Assembly (NCBI RefSeq): GCF_021390245.1
Contig: NZ_JAJUXH010000008.1
Coordinates: forward strand, 1 to 64,000
Length of the DNA stretch: 64,000 nt
Reading direction: 5' to 3'
Origin: Dyadobacter sp. CY323
GTDB taxonomy: Bacteria; Bacteroidota; Bacteroidia; Cytophagales; Spirosomataceae
Under the pieces are notes generated by a model that worked only from the letters and a program-made list of their open reading frames with translations, was not told where the DNA came from and did not search any database. Below are positions 55,354-64,000 of the stretch, piece by piece; the first letter of the stretch is position 1; each line of letters opens with the position of its first letter. The translations under genes and the position numbers were made by a program.

Positions 55354-56601
55354 ATGCGAATCCATTTCTTCGGGCTTTTGATTTTGATATCGACCAGTCT
55401 ACACGCACAAGACACACTCAGGCTCTCGATCCGGCAGGCGGACAGCCTTTTTCTTCAAAATAATCTCGAGATCCTCGCTGAAAAATATCAGATCGACATT
55501 GCCAAATCCATTGAAATCCAGGATAAGCTCTGGAATAATCCGACTTTCGGCGTGGAGATCAGCGCATACAATCCGTCCCGTGGTGCATTTGATGTTGGTA
55601 AAAATGGCCAGAAAGCATTCAGCATCCAGCAACTCATTACCCGAGCCGGCAAACGCAACAAACAAGTTGCATTGGACGTCGAATCGACGCGAAAAAGCGA
55701 ATATCAATTTTATGACCTCATCCGGACATTAAAATTTGATCTGCGCCAGATCTTTTTTGAATCCTTTTATCTGGAAAAAACGGTTTCATTATACGATAAT
55801 CAGATCGCCACGCTTAACACCACCGTGAATGCATTTGAAAAGGAATATGAACGGAAAAACATCTCTCTGAAAGAAGTCGTCCGGCTCAGGGCGTTGTTGT
55901 TTGAGCTGACAAACGAGCGGGCTGCCATACAATTTGAATTACAGGAAAATCAGCGTGATCTGCGTACGCTGCTGAATTCGGAACGCCCGATAAAATCCAT
56001 TGTCGATAGTTCGGATATCCGACGCTATGAGCTTGCGAAGTATACCCCCACATTCCTGAAAGAGAAGGCACTTGAAAGCCGGGCTGATCTTAAAGTCGCT
56101 CAATCTTCGACCAAGCAGGCGGAATTGAACTACACCTTACAAAAAGCCCTGGCCAAACCCGATATCCAGGTCGGCGCTACTTATGATCAGGCAAGTAACT
56201 ATGTCAATAACTATTTTGGATTGTCAGCTGCGATATCTCTGCCCTTTTTTAACCGGAACCAGGGAAATATCCGCGCGGCAAAAAGCAACATCAGCTATTT
56301 CAAAACATCGGAACTGGCTAAACAAAATAGTGTGAACAATGAAGTAGACGCGGCCATTCAAAAAGTGGGCATTGCTGAAAAAGCCTACCAAAGTGTTGAA
56401 AGCCAATTCACAAACCAGTTCCAGTTGCTCAGTACCGGCATGTACGACAACTTCCAGAAAAGAAATATAACCCTCCTCGAATTCATCGATTTTATTGAAA
56501 CCTACAATGAAAGTACCAAAGAATATAACCGCTTGCAGGCCGACCGGATCAAGGTATACGAGGAGCTCAACTATGTGGTTGGTGAAGAGCTTTTTAACTA
56601 A
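55354..56601 (+). CDS. TolC/CzcC family outer membrane efflux protein
   Basis: A 415-residue exported protein (signal peptide MRIHFFGLLILISTSLHAQ). The alternating helical OEP pattern is seen around KSIEIQDKLWNNPTFGVEISAYN and again at ESRADLKVAQSSTKQAELNYTLQKALAKPDIQVGATYDQ. TolC-like trimers form the outer channel of RND pumps. It begins the efflux operon with an adaptor 8 bp downstream and an RND pump, so it is the CzcC/CusC-type component. Confidence 0.92.
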   Translation: MRIHFFGLLILISTSLHAQDTLRLSIRQADSLFLQNNLEILAEKYQIDIAKSIEIQDKLWNNPTFGVEISAYNPSRGAFDVGKNGQKAFSIQQLITRAGKRNKQVALDVESTRKSEYQFYDLIRTLKFDLRQIFFESFYLEKTVSLYDNQIATLNTTVNAFEKEYERKNISLKEVVRLRALLFELTNERAAIQFELQENQRDLRTLLNSERPIKSIVDSSDIRRYELAKYTPTFLKEKALESRADLKVAQSSTKQAELNYTLQKALAKPDIQVGATYDQASNYVNNYFGLSAAISLPFFNRNQGNIRAAKSNISYFKTSELAKQNSVNNEVDAAIQKVGIAEKAYQSVESQFTNQFQLLSTGMYDNFQKRNITLLEFIDFIETYNESTKEYNRLQADRIKVYEELNYVVGEELFN

Positions 56602-56608
56602 ATTCAAA

Positions 56609-57697
56609 ATGAAAAATTCACTTTATGCTGTTTTGTTGGCCTCTTTTGTGATCTGGCTGACGTCCTGCGAAGGAAAAAAAGAAGATCCCGAAGAATCAAA
56701 GGCATTTATGTTGTCCGACACGATGATGAGCCGGATCAAAATCGATACGGTGCGAACGGAACAGGTCCGAAATGAGCTTACCCTCGTCGGGAAGATCGTT
56801 CCGGATGAAAATCAGGTGATCAAAGTATATCCGCTGGTAGGTGGCAATGTGGAAGAAGTGGATGTGGAACTGGGTGATAACGTCCGGAAAGGTCAAAAGC
56901 TGGCAACAATCCGGTCCGGCGAAGTTGCTGATTTTGAACGGCAGATGATCCAGGCGCAGTCTGATTTGCTCGTTGCACAAAAGAATTTATCCTCGACAGA
57001 AGATCTTTTCGAAAGTAAGCTGGTACCCGAGCGGGATGTGATCTCGGCAAGACAAATGGTCGACAAAGCGCAGGCGGAACTGAGCCGGGTGAAAGAGATA
57101 TTCTCGATTTATGGGTTGGGAAAATCAACAAACTATGTGGTTAAGTCGCCGATCAACGGTTTTATCATCGACAAAAATGTAAACCGCGGCATGCAGCTGC
57201 GCTCCGACAATTCCGAAAGCCTTTTCACTGTGGGACAAATCGCGGATGTGTGGGTAATGGCGAATGTGAACGAGAGCGATATCCCCAGAATCCAGCTTGG
57301 AATGCCTGCGGAAGTCCGGACGATCAGCTTTTCCGACGAAGTTTTTAAAGGTAAGGTAGACAAGATATACAATGTACTGGATCCGGACACGAAGGCGATG
57401 AAAATTCGCATTCAGCTTCAAAATATCGGTTTTAAGCTAAAACCGGAAATGCACGCGACGGTCAGTCTGAATTTTGAAGAAGGAAATCAAATGCAGGCAA
57501 TTCCTTCTCAGGCGATCATTTTTGATAAAAGTAAGAACTGGGTAATGGTCTACCACAACCGCGGAAAAATTGAAACCCGGCCCGTCGCCGTGTACCGCTC
57601 CCTCGCAAACCGTGCCTACATCAGCGAAGGCCTGAAACCCGGCGAAACCGTAATCTCAAAAAACCAACTTTTAGTGTATGATGCGTTGAATGATTAG
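56609..57697 (+). CDS. RND efflux periplasmic adaptor lipoprotein (CusB/CzcB-like)
   Basis: A 362-residue membrane-fusion lipoprotein; lipobox WLTSC gives Cys20. It shows the biotinyl-lipoyl half motifs (VGGNVEEVDVELGDNVRKGQKLATI and VKSPINGFIIDKNVNRGMQL) around a helical hairpin, then a beta-barrel domain (DVWVMANVNESDIPRI). No His-rich metal-binding extension is present. It joins the TolC-like channel and the RND pump. ATG 56609 follows the TolC stop by 7 bp. Confidence 0.92.
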   Translation: MKNSLYAVLLASFVIWLTSCEGKKEDPEESKAFMLSDTMMSRIKIDTVRTEQVRNELTLVGKIVPDENQVIKVYPLVGGNVEEVDVELGDNVRKGQKLATIRSGEVADFERQMIQAQSDLLVAQKNLSSTEDLFESKLVPERDVISARQMVDKAQAELSRVKEIFSIYGLGKSTNYVVKSPINGFIIDKNVNRGMQLRSDNSESLFTVGQIADVWVMANVNESDIPRIQLGMPAEVRTISFSDEVFKGKVDKIYNVLDPDTKAMKIRIQLQNIGFKLKPEMHATVSLNFEEGNQMQAIPSQAIIFDKSKNWVMVYHNRGKIETRPVAVYRSLANRAYISEGLKPGETVISKNQLLVYDALND

Positions 57698-57961
57698 TTT
57701 TTTTAGATGTGAGATGTGAGAGGTGAGAGGTGAGAGGTGAGAGGTGAGATGTGAAATGTGAAATGTACGTTTTTGCTTTTACATGTTAAATATCAACAAC
57801 TTATAAAAAAACTAAATACCAAATTCACCCACTCATCCCCATCTCACTTTTCACTTTTCACATCTCACATCTCACTTTTCACTTTTCACATCTTACATTT
57901 CACTTTTCACTTTTCACATCTCACATTTCCCATTTCACCCATTCCCATCCAACATTGAAAA
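57698..57961. repeat. Purine-rich and pyrimidine-rich repeat arms inside the efflux operon
   Basis: The adaptor and pump genes are separated by 264 bases. The left part (57705-57765) is purine-rich GATGTGAGAGGTGAG repeats; the right part (57841-57940) is pyrimidine-rich CATCTCACTTTTCAC repeats. A 15-bp perfect complement pairs 57705-57719 with 57858-57872, and many shifted pairings exist, so a long stem-loop is possible. Effect on pump expression is unknown. Confidence 0.8.
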
Positions 57962-60900
57962 ATGAATAAATTCATTCGTGGAATCGTGGGGTTTTCTTTG
58001 AAAAACCGGTTCTTCATATTTTTTATGACAGGTCTGCTGATCGTGGCCGGCGTTGTCAGTTACCGGGACACACCGCTGGAAGCATTTCCGGACGTGACCA
58101 ATACGCAGATCATCATCGTCACTCAATGGAATGGCCGGAGCGCGGAGGAGATCGAACGGTTTGTGACCGTGCCGATTGAAGTAGCGATGAATTCCGTCCA
58201 ACAAAAATCCAATGTGCGGAGTACCACCATGTTCGGTCTGAGCATTATCAAGATCATTTTTGATGACGGTGTGGAAGACTTTTTCGCCCGACAACAGGTT
58301 AATAATCAACTCCGTAACATCTCATTGCCCGATGGCGTGGAGCCGGACGTTCAGCCACCATACGGCCCTACCGGTGAAATATTCAGATATACATTAAAAA
58401 GCGAGGACCGCGATAGCCGCGACCTGCTCACATTGCAGAGCTGGGTGATCGACCGCCAGCTTCGGAGCATACCGGGAGTGGCCGATGTAGTGGCTTTCGG
58501 GGGTAGGGAGAAGATTTACGAAGTGCAGGTAAACCCTACCAAGCTTGCCAAATACAACATTACGCCGCTGGAAGTATACCAGGCTGTAACCAAAAGCAAT
58601 ATCAATGTCGGCGGCGATGTGATCGAGAAAAACGGCCAGGCTTACGTGGTGAGGGGGATTGGTCTTTTAAACTCCATTCCGGACATTCAAAATATCATTG
58701 TAGAGTTTGTAAAGGATAATCCGGTTCTGGTGCGGGACGTGGCCGATGTTAAAGAGTCGGATATGCCGCGGGTCGGGCAGGTAGGGCTGGATGAAAATGA
58801 CGACGTCGTCGAGGGGATTGTGGTGCAGCGGAAAGGTGAAAATCCGAGTGAAGTACTTGCACGTATAAAGGAGAAGGTTCAGGAATTAAACACGAAAATC
58901 TTGCCACCCGATGTGAAGATGGTGACATTTTACGACCGTGATAATCTGATCGAATTCTGCGCTCATACCGTAAAACACAACCTCATCGAAGGCATTGTAC
59001 TGGTGACCGTCATCGTGTTTGTGTTCATGGCTGACTGGCGCACGACCGTGATCGTTTCCATTATCATTCCCCTGGCCCTGCTTTTCGCATTTATGTGTTT
59101 AAAGTTAAAAGGCATGTCCGCGAATTTATTGTCGATGGGGGCGATTGACTTCGGGATTATCATAGATGGAGCCGTGGTGATGGTCGAAGGAATTTTCGTC
59201 GCGCTGGATCATTTGGCACATCGGAATGGAATGGATCGATATAATAAGCTCTCGAAGCTGGGACTTATCAAGAAAACCGGCGGAGAACTTGGAAAGGCTA
59301 TTTTCTTTTCCAAACTCATTATTATCACTGCATTAATACCCATTTTCAGCTTCCAGAAAGTGGAGGGAAAAATGTTTACCCCACTGGCTTATACGTTGGG
59401 TTTTGCATTGCTTGGTGCCCTGCTTTATACGCTAACGCTCGTTCCGGTACTCTGTTCGATCCTGTTGAAAAAGAACGTGCGGGAAAAAAGTAATCCGATT
59501 GTCCGGTTCTTTGACCGTGCGGTTTCTGGCGGATTTGAATGGTGTTATGCGCGCAAAAAGCTCAGTATCTTCCTCGCAACCGCATTTCTTTTAGTCAGTT
59601 TGTTTTCGGCCAAATTTTTGGGGACTGAATTTTTACCTACACTAAATGAAGGCGCATTGTGGGTGGAAGCGAAAATGCCGATGAGCAGTTCATTGAACGA
59701 AACCATCAAAATGGTAACCATACTTCGATCCAAACTGAATGAGTTTCCGGAAGTAAATGGCGTACTCTCCCAAACAGGCCGCTCCAACGATGGTACCGAT
59801 CCATCGGGTTTCTATTACGTTCAAATGCAGGTGAATTTAAAACCAAAAGATGAATGGAAACGGAAAATCACCCAGGATCAGCTGATCGAGGAAATGGATA
59901 CCAAACTGAAACAATTTCAGGGGATCAATTACAATTATTCGCAGCCTATCATCGATAATGTGGCCGAAGCCGTGGCAGGTATGAATGCGAGTAATGCGGT
60001 AAAAATCTACGGCGACGACCTAGAAACGCTGAATACCAAGGCCAATGAAGTATTGGAGGCGATCAAAGATGTACCCGGGATCAAAGACGTAGGTATTTTA
60101 CGGAATATCGGTCAGCCGGAAATAAGCGTCATGCTCCACGATCATCAAATGGCACAATACGGAGTCAGTATCGCAGATGCACAGGCCGTGATTGAAATGG
60201 CGATTGGCGGAAAAACAGCATCCATTCTATACGAAGGTGAACGTAAGTTTGACATCCGGCTTCGCTACGAGCAGCAGTACCGCAGCACGGTCGAGAACAT
60301 ACAGCAACTGATGGTACCGACACTCACCGGAGGTAAAATACCATTAAAGGAAATATCATCGATCAAGACCGTCACCGGGCCTGCATTCGTTTACCGCGAC
60401 AATAATAAACGGTTTATCGGGGTCAAATTCTCGGTTCGCGAACGCGATTTGGGAAGTACGATTGCCGATGCGCAAAACCGCGTAAAACCGCTTTTAAAAA
60501 CACTTCCAAAAGGATATTCGGTAAACTGGTCGGGAGAATTTGAAAATCAGGTGAGAGCTACCGCACGATTAGGTCAAGTGGTTCCCATTAGCTTAATCGG
60601 CATTTTCATCTTGCTTTTCATCATGTTCAGCAATGCGAAAGACGCCGGGCTGGTGCTCATCAATGTGCCCTTTGCATTGATCGGCGGGATACTTGCCTTG
60701 CACGTCACACACATGAATTTCGGAATATCCGCGGGTGTTGGGTTTATCGCATTGTTTGGGTTATGCGTGCAAAATGGAGTGATCCTGATTTCGGTATTTA
60801 ATAAAAACCTCGCAGCCCGGATGTCGTTGGATGAGGCCATCAGGGAAGGTGTGAAATCCAGGATACGGCCGGTGATCATGACTGCATTAATGGCCGCGAT

Positions 60901-61078
60901 CGGGTTATTGCCAGCGGCTACCTCGACAGGTATAGGATCGGAAACTCAAAAGCCTTTGGCGATTGTCGTGATCGGCGGGCTTATTACGGCCACCGTTTTG
61001 ACATTACTCGTTTTTCCGATCATATATGCATTTTCCAATCGCAAAATCGGAACTTCCCGTGTCGAAAGTCTTGAATAA
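57962..61078 (+). CDS. CusA/CzcA-type heavy-metal RND efflux pump
   Basis: A 1038-residue inner membrane proton antiporter, normal length for the heavy-metal-efflux RND family. The TM4 proton-relay motif is D396-F-G-I-I-I-D402-G-A-V-V-M-V-E409, matching the CzcA spacing of Asp, Asp, Glu. Twelve membrane helices and two large periplasmic loops are visible. Whether it exports Co/Zn/Cd or Cu/Ag cannot be read by eye. The ATG at 57962 follows the repeat spacer; a separate promoter is not evident. Confidence 0.95.
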   Translation: MNKFIRGIVGFSLKNRFFIFFMTGLLIVAGVVSYRDTPLEAFPDVTNTQIIIVTQWNGRSAEEIERFVTVPIEVAMNSVQQKSNVRSTTMFGLSIIKIIFDDGVEDFFARQQVNNQLRNISLPDGVEPDVQPPYGPTGEIFRYTLKSEDRDSRDLLTLQSWVIDRQLRSIPGVADVVAFGGREKIYEVQVNPTKLAKYNITPLEVYQAVTKSNINVGGDVIEKNGQAYVVRGIGLLNSIPDIQNIIVEFVKDNPVLVRDVADVKESDMPRVGQVGLDENDDVVEGIVVQRKGENPSEVLARIKEKVQELNTKILPPDVKMVTFYDRDNLIEFCAHTVKHNLIEGIVLVTVIVFVFMADWRTTVIVSIIIPLALLFAFMCLKLKGMSANLLSMGAIDFGIIIDGAVVMVEGIFVALDHLAHRNGMDRYNKLSKLGLIKKTGGELGKAIFFSKLIIITALIPIFSFQKVEGKMFTPLAYTLGFALLGALLYTLTLVPVLCSILLKKNVREKSNPIVRFFDRAVSGGFEWCYARKKLSIFLATAFLLVSLFSAKFLGTEFLPTLNEGALWVEAKMPMSSSLNETIKMVTILRSKLNEFPEVNGVLSQTGRSNDGTDPSGFYYVQMQVNLKPKDEWKRKITQDQLIEEMDTKLKQFQGINYNYSQPIIDNVAEAVAGMNASNAVKIYGDDLETLNTKANEVLEAIKDVPGIKDVGILRNIGQPEISVMLHDHQMAQYGVSIADAQAVIEMAIGGKTASILYEGERKFDIRLRYEQQYRSTVENIQQLMVPTLTGGKIPLKEISSIKTVTGPAFVYRDNNKRFIGVKFSVRERDLGSTIADAQNRVKPLLKTLPKGYSVNWSGEFENQVRATARLGQVVPISLIGIFILLFIMFSNAKDAGLVLINVPFALIGGILALHVTHMNFGISAGVGFIALFGLCVQNGVILISVFNKNLAARMSLDEAIREGVKSRIRPVIMTALMAAIGLLPAATSTGIGSETQKPLAIVVIGGLITATVLTLLVFPIIYAFSNRKIGTSRVESLE

Positions 61079-61103
61079 GTTCAGATTTTCAGGAAAGTCC
61101 GGC

Positions 61104-62534
61104 TTATTTAGTAACCTGAAAACTGATCGTAAACGTGGTTCCAACCCCCACTTCCGATTGTACGTCGATCCGGCCGTGGTGCGCGTGGATGATGCTCATG
61201 GTGGTGGAAAGTCCAATACCCATTCCATTGTTTTTACCAGTGAAATAAGGTTCGAAAATCCGGTCCATATGTTCTTCGCTGATGCCCGAGCCATTGTCCG
61301 AGAAAATAACCAGAATCGCATCTCCCTGGTTTTTGGTGGTAATACGAAGAATGCCCCGGTCCTCCTCCATCGCCTCGATCGCATTTGTGATCAGGTTAAG
61401 AAAGGCCATTTGTAAAGAAACCGAGTCGAGGGGGAGTACCAACTCCTCTTCGGCAAACTGACTCACGATCTGAATGCGTTTGAGTTGTACCCGGTCCAGC
61501 GCAGCGCCGATCGACTCGCGGAGTACCAAATGCACCGAATTATCGACCAACTCAATGTCTGCCGAGGTAGAAGGCTGCAGTAACTGCGTGATCAGATCGT
61601 TGATTCGGGTACAGTTACGCTTGATGATTTGTGTATAAAACTTCTGATCCTCATCGACCAGCTCCATTTCAAGCTGTTCGGCGGAGAGATTCACATTAGT
61701 CAGAGGATTGCGAACTTCATGGGCCAGCATTCGTACCAAACGGTCGGTAACGGCCATTTTTTCAGAAAATAACCGCTCTCTTTCGGATTGCTTTCTGGCG
61801 GTCATATCGTGTAATCGTCCCTGTATATACGGATGATTGTCGTCGAACTCAACGGTGGCCGAAAACAAGCAGTATTTTTTGTCCGAATCACGTGTCTGCA
61901 GCTTCACCTCATGGTCGTGAATCGAATGCTCCTCAATGTTGTTCCACAAAACCGTGAACTGGGGGTCTTCAATCAGGTCGAGGATGTTTCGGGAACGTAG
62001 CTCATCCTCGGCATACCCGGTAAGCACACTTCCGGACGCATTCAAATCAATGATGTTACCAGAAAGATCACTAATGAAAAGAAAGTCATTTGATTCCTCG
62101 AAAACCCGGCGGTACCGTCGCTCACTGTGTTTTAATGCCTTCAACACCGAGGTTCTTTCCAAGGCATAACGAATGCTTCTTTCCAGCTTTTCAGCGTCCA
62201 GCTCGCTTTTGATCAGGTAATCCGTAGCGCCCAAACGCAGCGCTTCCACCGCGATTTTGGTATCTCCCTTTCCTGTGAGAAGTATTATCGGCTCTTCATA
62301 TTCGAACTGACTTGTCAGCTCAATCAGATCAATGCCGGTATTGCCACCAAGCAGGTAGTCAAAAAGATAGAGGTCGTATTTGTTGCTTCTGATTTTTTCT
62401 TCCGCATCCCTGAATGTCGCGCACCAGGTAACATCAAACTTCCAGTTGATCAGATCCTGAAAATATTCTCTCGTCAAGAAGTAATCATCCTCATCGTCAT
62501 CGACAAGAAGCACTTTGATAATTCTGTTATTCAT
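61104..62534 (-). CDS. Hybrid histidine kinase: receiver-PAS-HisKA-HATPase
   Basis: A 476-residue soluble kinase. The N-terminal receiver has acidic Asp12-Asp14 and acceptor Asp59 (YLFDYLLGG). A PAS domain follows (about 140-245: RRVFEESNDFLFISDLSGNIIDLN), then HisKA with His272 in MLAHEVRNPLTN and the HATPase with FSDNGSGI and NGMGIGLSTT. No membrane segment is present, so it senses an internal signal or receives phosphate from another kinase. It is encoded 24 bp after the NtrC-type regulator, its likely partner. Confidence 0.93.
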   Translation of the reverse strand: MNNRIIKVLLVDDDEDDYFLTREYFQDLINWKFDVTWCATFRDAEEKIRSNKYDLYLFDYLLGGNTGIDLIELTSQFEYEEPIILLTGKGDTKIAVEALRLGATDYLIKSELDAEKLERSIRYALERTSVLKALKHSERRYRRVFEESNDFLFISDLSGNIIDLNASGSVLTGYAEDELRSRNILDLIEDPQFTVLWNNIEEHSIHDHEVKLQTRDSDKKYCLFSATVEFDDNHPYIQGRLHDMTARKQSERERLFSEKMAVTDRLVRMLAHEVRNPLTNVNLSAEQLEMELVDEDQKFYTQIIKRNCTRINDLITQLLQPSTSADIELVDNSVHLVLRESIGAALDRVQLKRIQIVSQFAEEELVLPLDSVSLQMAFLNLITNAIEAMEEDRGILRITTKNQGDAILVIFSDNGSGISEEHMDRIFEPYFTGKNNGMGIGLSTTMSIIHAHHGRIDVQSEVGVGTTFTISFQVTK

Positions 62535-62558
62535 CCCAAATCGGCCATATCACCCCAA

Positions 62559-64000
62559 CTAAATATCAAACTGCTTCATTTTATTATACAACGTCTTTCG
62601 ATCGATGTTTAATAAACGGGCGGCCTTGCTTTTATTAAAATTCACATCGCGCAGCACCTGCATAATCATATCGTATTCCGCCTCGTTGGCAACGGTCTTC
62701 AGGCTGGGTTTGGAATCGTCGCCATCCGTTGTGTCGGTGACGTTGGAGCTCACCGAACTCTGCGTAACTGGTTCTTCATCAAGATCTTTCAGTTTCCGGT
62801 AATTCACGATCTCAAATGGAAGTGCTTTTTCTTCGATTAAATCACCATCTGAAAGAAGCGTCGCACGTTTGATCACGTTTTTCAATTCCCTGAGATTTCC
62901 CGGCCAGGAATAGTTGAGGAAGTCACTTTTAACTTCATCAGAAAATCCGCTCACATTCTTGCCGAGCTCGGCATTAGTCGTGTCCAGAAACGTGTTTGCA
63001 AAGAGCATCAGGTCGTCTTTCCGGTTTCTGAGTGCAGGGACTTCGATTGTAAATTCATTAAAACGGTAATACAAATCCTCCCTAAACTTGCCATTCTTAG
63101 CTGATTCAAGAAGTCGCTCGTTACTGGCTACGATAATCCGTACATCCAGATCAATTTCTTTTGACCCACCGATCCGGCGCATTTTACGCTCCTGCACAAC
63201 CCGCAACAAAGCCACCTGTATTTCATAAGAAAGGTTGGAAACCTCATCCAGAAACAGTGTACCTCCATTCGCCATCTCAAAATGGCCGATCTTAGTTTGT
63301 AAAGCACCTGTAAATGATCCTTTTTCGTGCCCGAATAACTCGCTACCAGCCAGTTCCTTTGAAATCGCGCCGCAGTCCATTGCCACAAAAGGCATGTCTT
63401 TTCTCCGTGATCGGTTGTGGATCTCCTGTGCGATCGCCTCTTTACCTGATCCGCTTTCGCCATAGATGATCACACTAAAATTCGTCGGCGCCACCAGGTC
63501 CACCTGTCTGAACAGATTATCTGAAATCTCGCTCTGGCCCATTACATAGCCTGCTTTTGTTCTCAGGCTACTTTTACGACTAGGCTTAGGGTTTTCGGAA
63601 GTTTGCCCGCCAACCGGAGTGCTGTACTCCATTTCATCATTTCCGGCAGCCTCTGCATCCGCAATGGCCTTTTTAACGGTCACTAAAATCTCGTCCGGGA
63701 AAAGTGGCTTGGTGATGTAATCGTACGCACCGAGCTTCATTACACTCACAGCGACTTTAATGTCTGAATAGCCTGTGATAATCAATACCGGCACATTTGG
63801 CCTTTTGGCTTTGATGGCGGTAAGAAGTTCGGTACCCGTAATATCCCCTAAACGGAAGTCTGTCATAACCAGGTCCGGTGAGATCGAATCGATCAACGCC
63901 AGTCCATCTTTACCGTTTTGGGCCGTTTCAACTATAAAATCATTCTTAGATAAAAATCTCTTCAACAGGAAGCAGATATCTGCCTCATCATCAACAACAA
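62559..64000 (-). CDS. Sigma-54-dependent NtrC-family response regulator (partial at right edge)
   Basis: The frame continues past the window end: residues VVDDEADICFLLKRFL, the start of a receiver, are encoded by 63954-63998, so the real start lies off the window and the TTG at 63965 is internal. The receiver acceptor is the Asp in VMTDFRLG. The AAA+ domain has Walker A GESGSGKE, the GSFTGA loop and the FREDLYYRFN finger; the Fis-type C-terminus is NFNKSKAARLLNIDRKTLYNKM. It activates sigma-54 promoters when phosphorylated, likely by the histidine kinase just downstream. Confidence 0.95.
   Translation of the reverse strand, partial: VVDDEADICFLLKRFLSKNDFIVETAQNGKDGLALIDSISPDLVMTDFRLGDITGTELLTAIKAKRPNVPVLIITGYSDIKVAVSVMKLGAYDYITKPLFPDEILVTVKKAIADAEAAGNDEMEYSTPVGGQTSENPKPSRKSSLRTKAGYVMGQSEISDNLFRQVDLVAPTNFSVIIYGESGSGKEAIAQEIHNRSRRKDMPFVAMDCGAISKELAGSELFGHEKGSFTGALQTKIGHFEMANGGTLFLDEVSNLSYEIQVALLRVVQERKMRRIGGSKEIDLDVRIIVASNERLLESAKNGKFREDLYYRFNEFTIEVPALRNRKDDLMLFANTFLDTTNAELGKNVSGFSDEVKSDFLNYSWPGNLRELKNVIKRATLLSDGDLIEEKALPFEIVNYRKLKDLDEEPVTQSSVSSNVTDTTDGDDSKPSLKTVANEAEYDMIMQVLRDVNFNKSKAARLLNIDRKTLYNKMKQFDI

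Noticed and set aside
63963-63965. TTG start of the NtrC-type regulator
   Set aside because: The frame continues upstream into a receiver motif (VVDDEAD) to the window edge, so this TTG is internal.

Overview
This window is chromosomal DNA from a Bacteroidota bacterium, most likely order Cytophagales and similar to Dyadobacter or another Spirosomaceae member. The genus is an inference from memory of gene content, not a database result. The evidence for the phylum is two SusC/SusD pairs, TonB-dependent receptors with carboxypeptidase-regulatory-like N-termini, SusD-type lipoproteins, a DUF1735 lipoprotein, and repeated TAnnTTTG -7 promoter boxes. Most genes also lack Shine-Dalgarno sequences. 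There are no tRNA or rRNA genes, CRISPR arrays, transposases or prophage genes that I can see.

Layout. 1-5900: hairpin cluster, guaA (minus), a TonB-dependent receptor, pgk (minus). 6057-8583: a FAN1-type VRR-NUC nuclease and a convergent exonuclease/endonuclease/phosphatase protein. 8640-14564: an M16 protease pair (one active, one lacking the zinc site), a secreted sugar-isomerase-like TIM barrel, a 2-oxoglutarate/Fe(II) oxygenase and a chromate-transporter-family protein. 14631-20552: an orphan UPF0175 antitoxin with a 13-codon stub of its PIN toxin, a NagZ-like/beta-lactamase fusion, DUF721, an intact YoeB toxin-antitoxin pair, an LD-carboxypeptidase and a short-chain dehydrogenase. 20558-33060: an M20 amidohydrolase and two SusCD units with related leaders; the second also carries a DUF1735 lipoprotein.

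33117-43142: aminotransferase, queuosine-precursor transporter, SpoU methyltransferase, BamA/TamA-like protein, then the run miaB, sigma-54 activator, lptE, TPR protein, secG. 43219-48196: a hypothetical protein, groES-groL, a LolD-like ATPase, sucC. 48399-52836: a secreted esterase, a lipid kinase divergent from an App1-type phosphatase, and a trans-sulfuration enzyme. 52865-61078: an OmpR-type two-component system followed by a CzcCBA-type metal efflux operon. 61104-64000: a receiver-PAS histidine kinase and an NtrC-type regulator that runs off the right edge.

Functional themes are envelope biogenesis (BamA-like, LptE, LolD-like, SecG), peptidoglycan turnover (NagZ-like fusion, LD-carboxypeptidase), glycan or peptide uptake through SusCD, and metal efflux. 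Several predicted starts can be corrected because the -7 box TAnnTTTG ends in TTG and creates false upstream TTG starts (2103, 17971 and 33117 are the corrected starts).

I did not find a clear new multi-gene system. The less ordinary signals are the decayed UPF0175/PIN module, low-complexity CTCACAT-type spacers at three loci (one inside the efflux operon), a palindrome plus 23-bp tandem repeat after sucC, the duplicated SusC leader, and the divergent DAG kinase/App1 pair.
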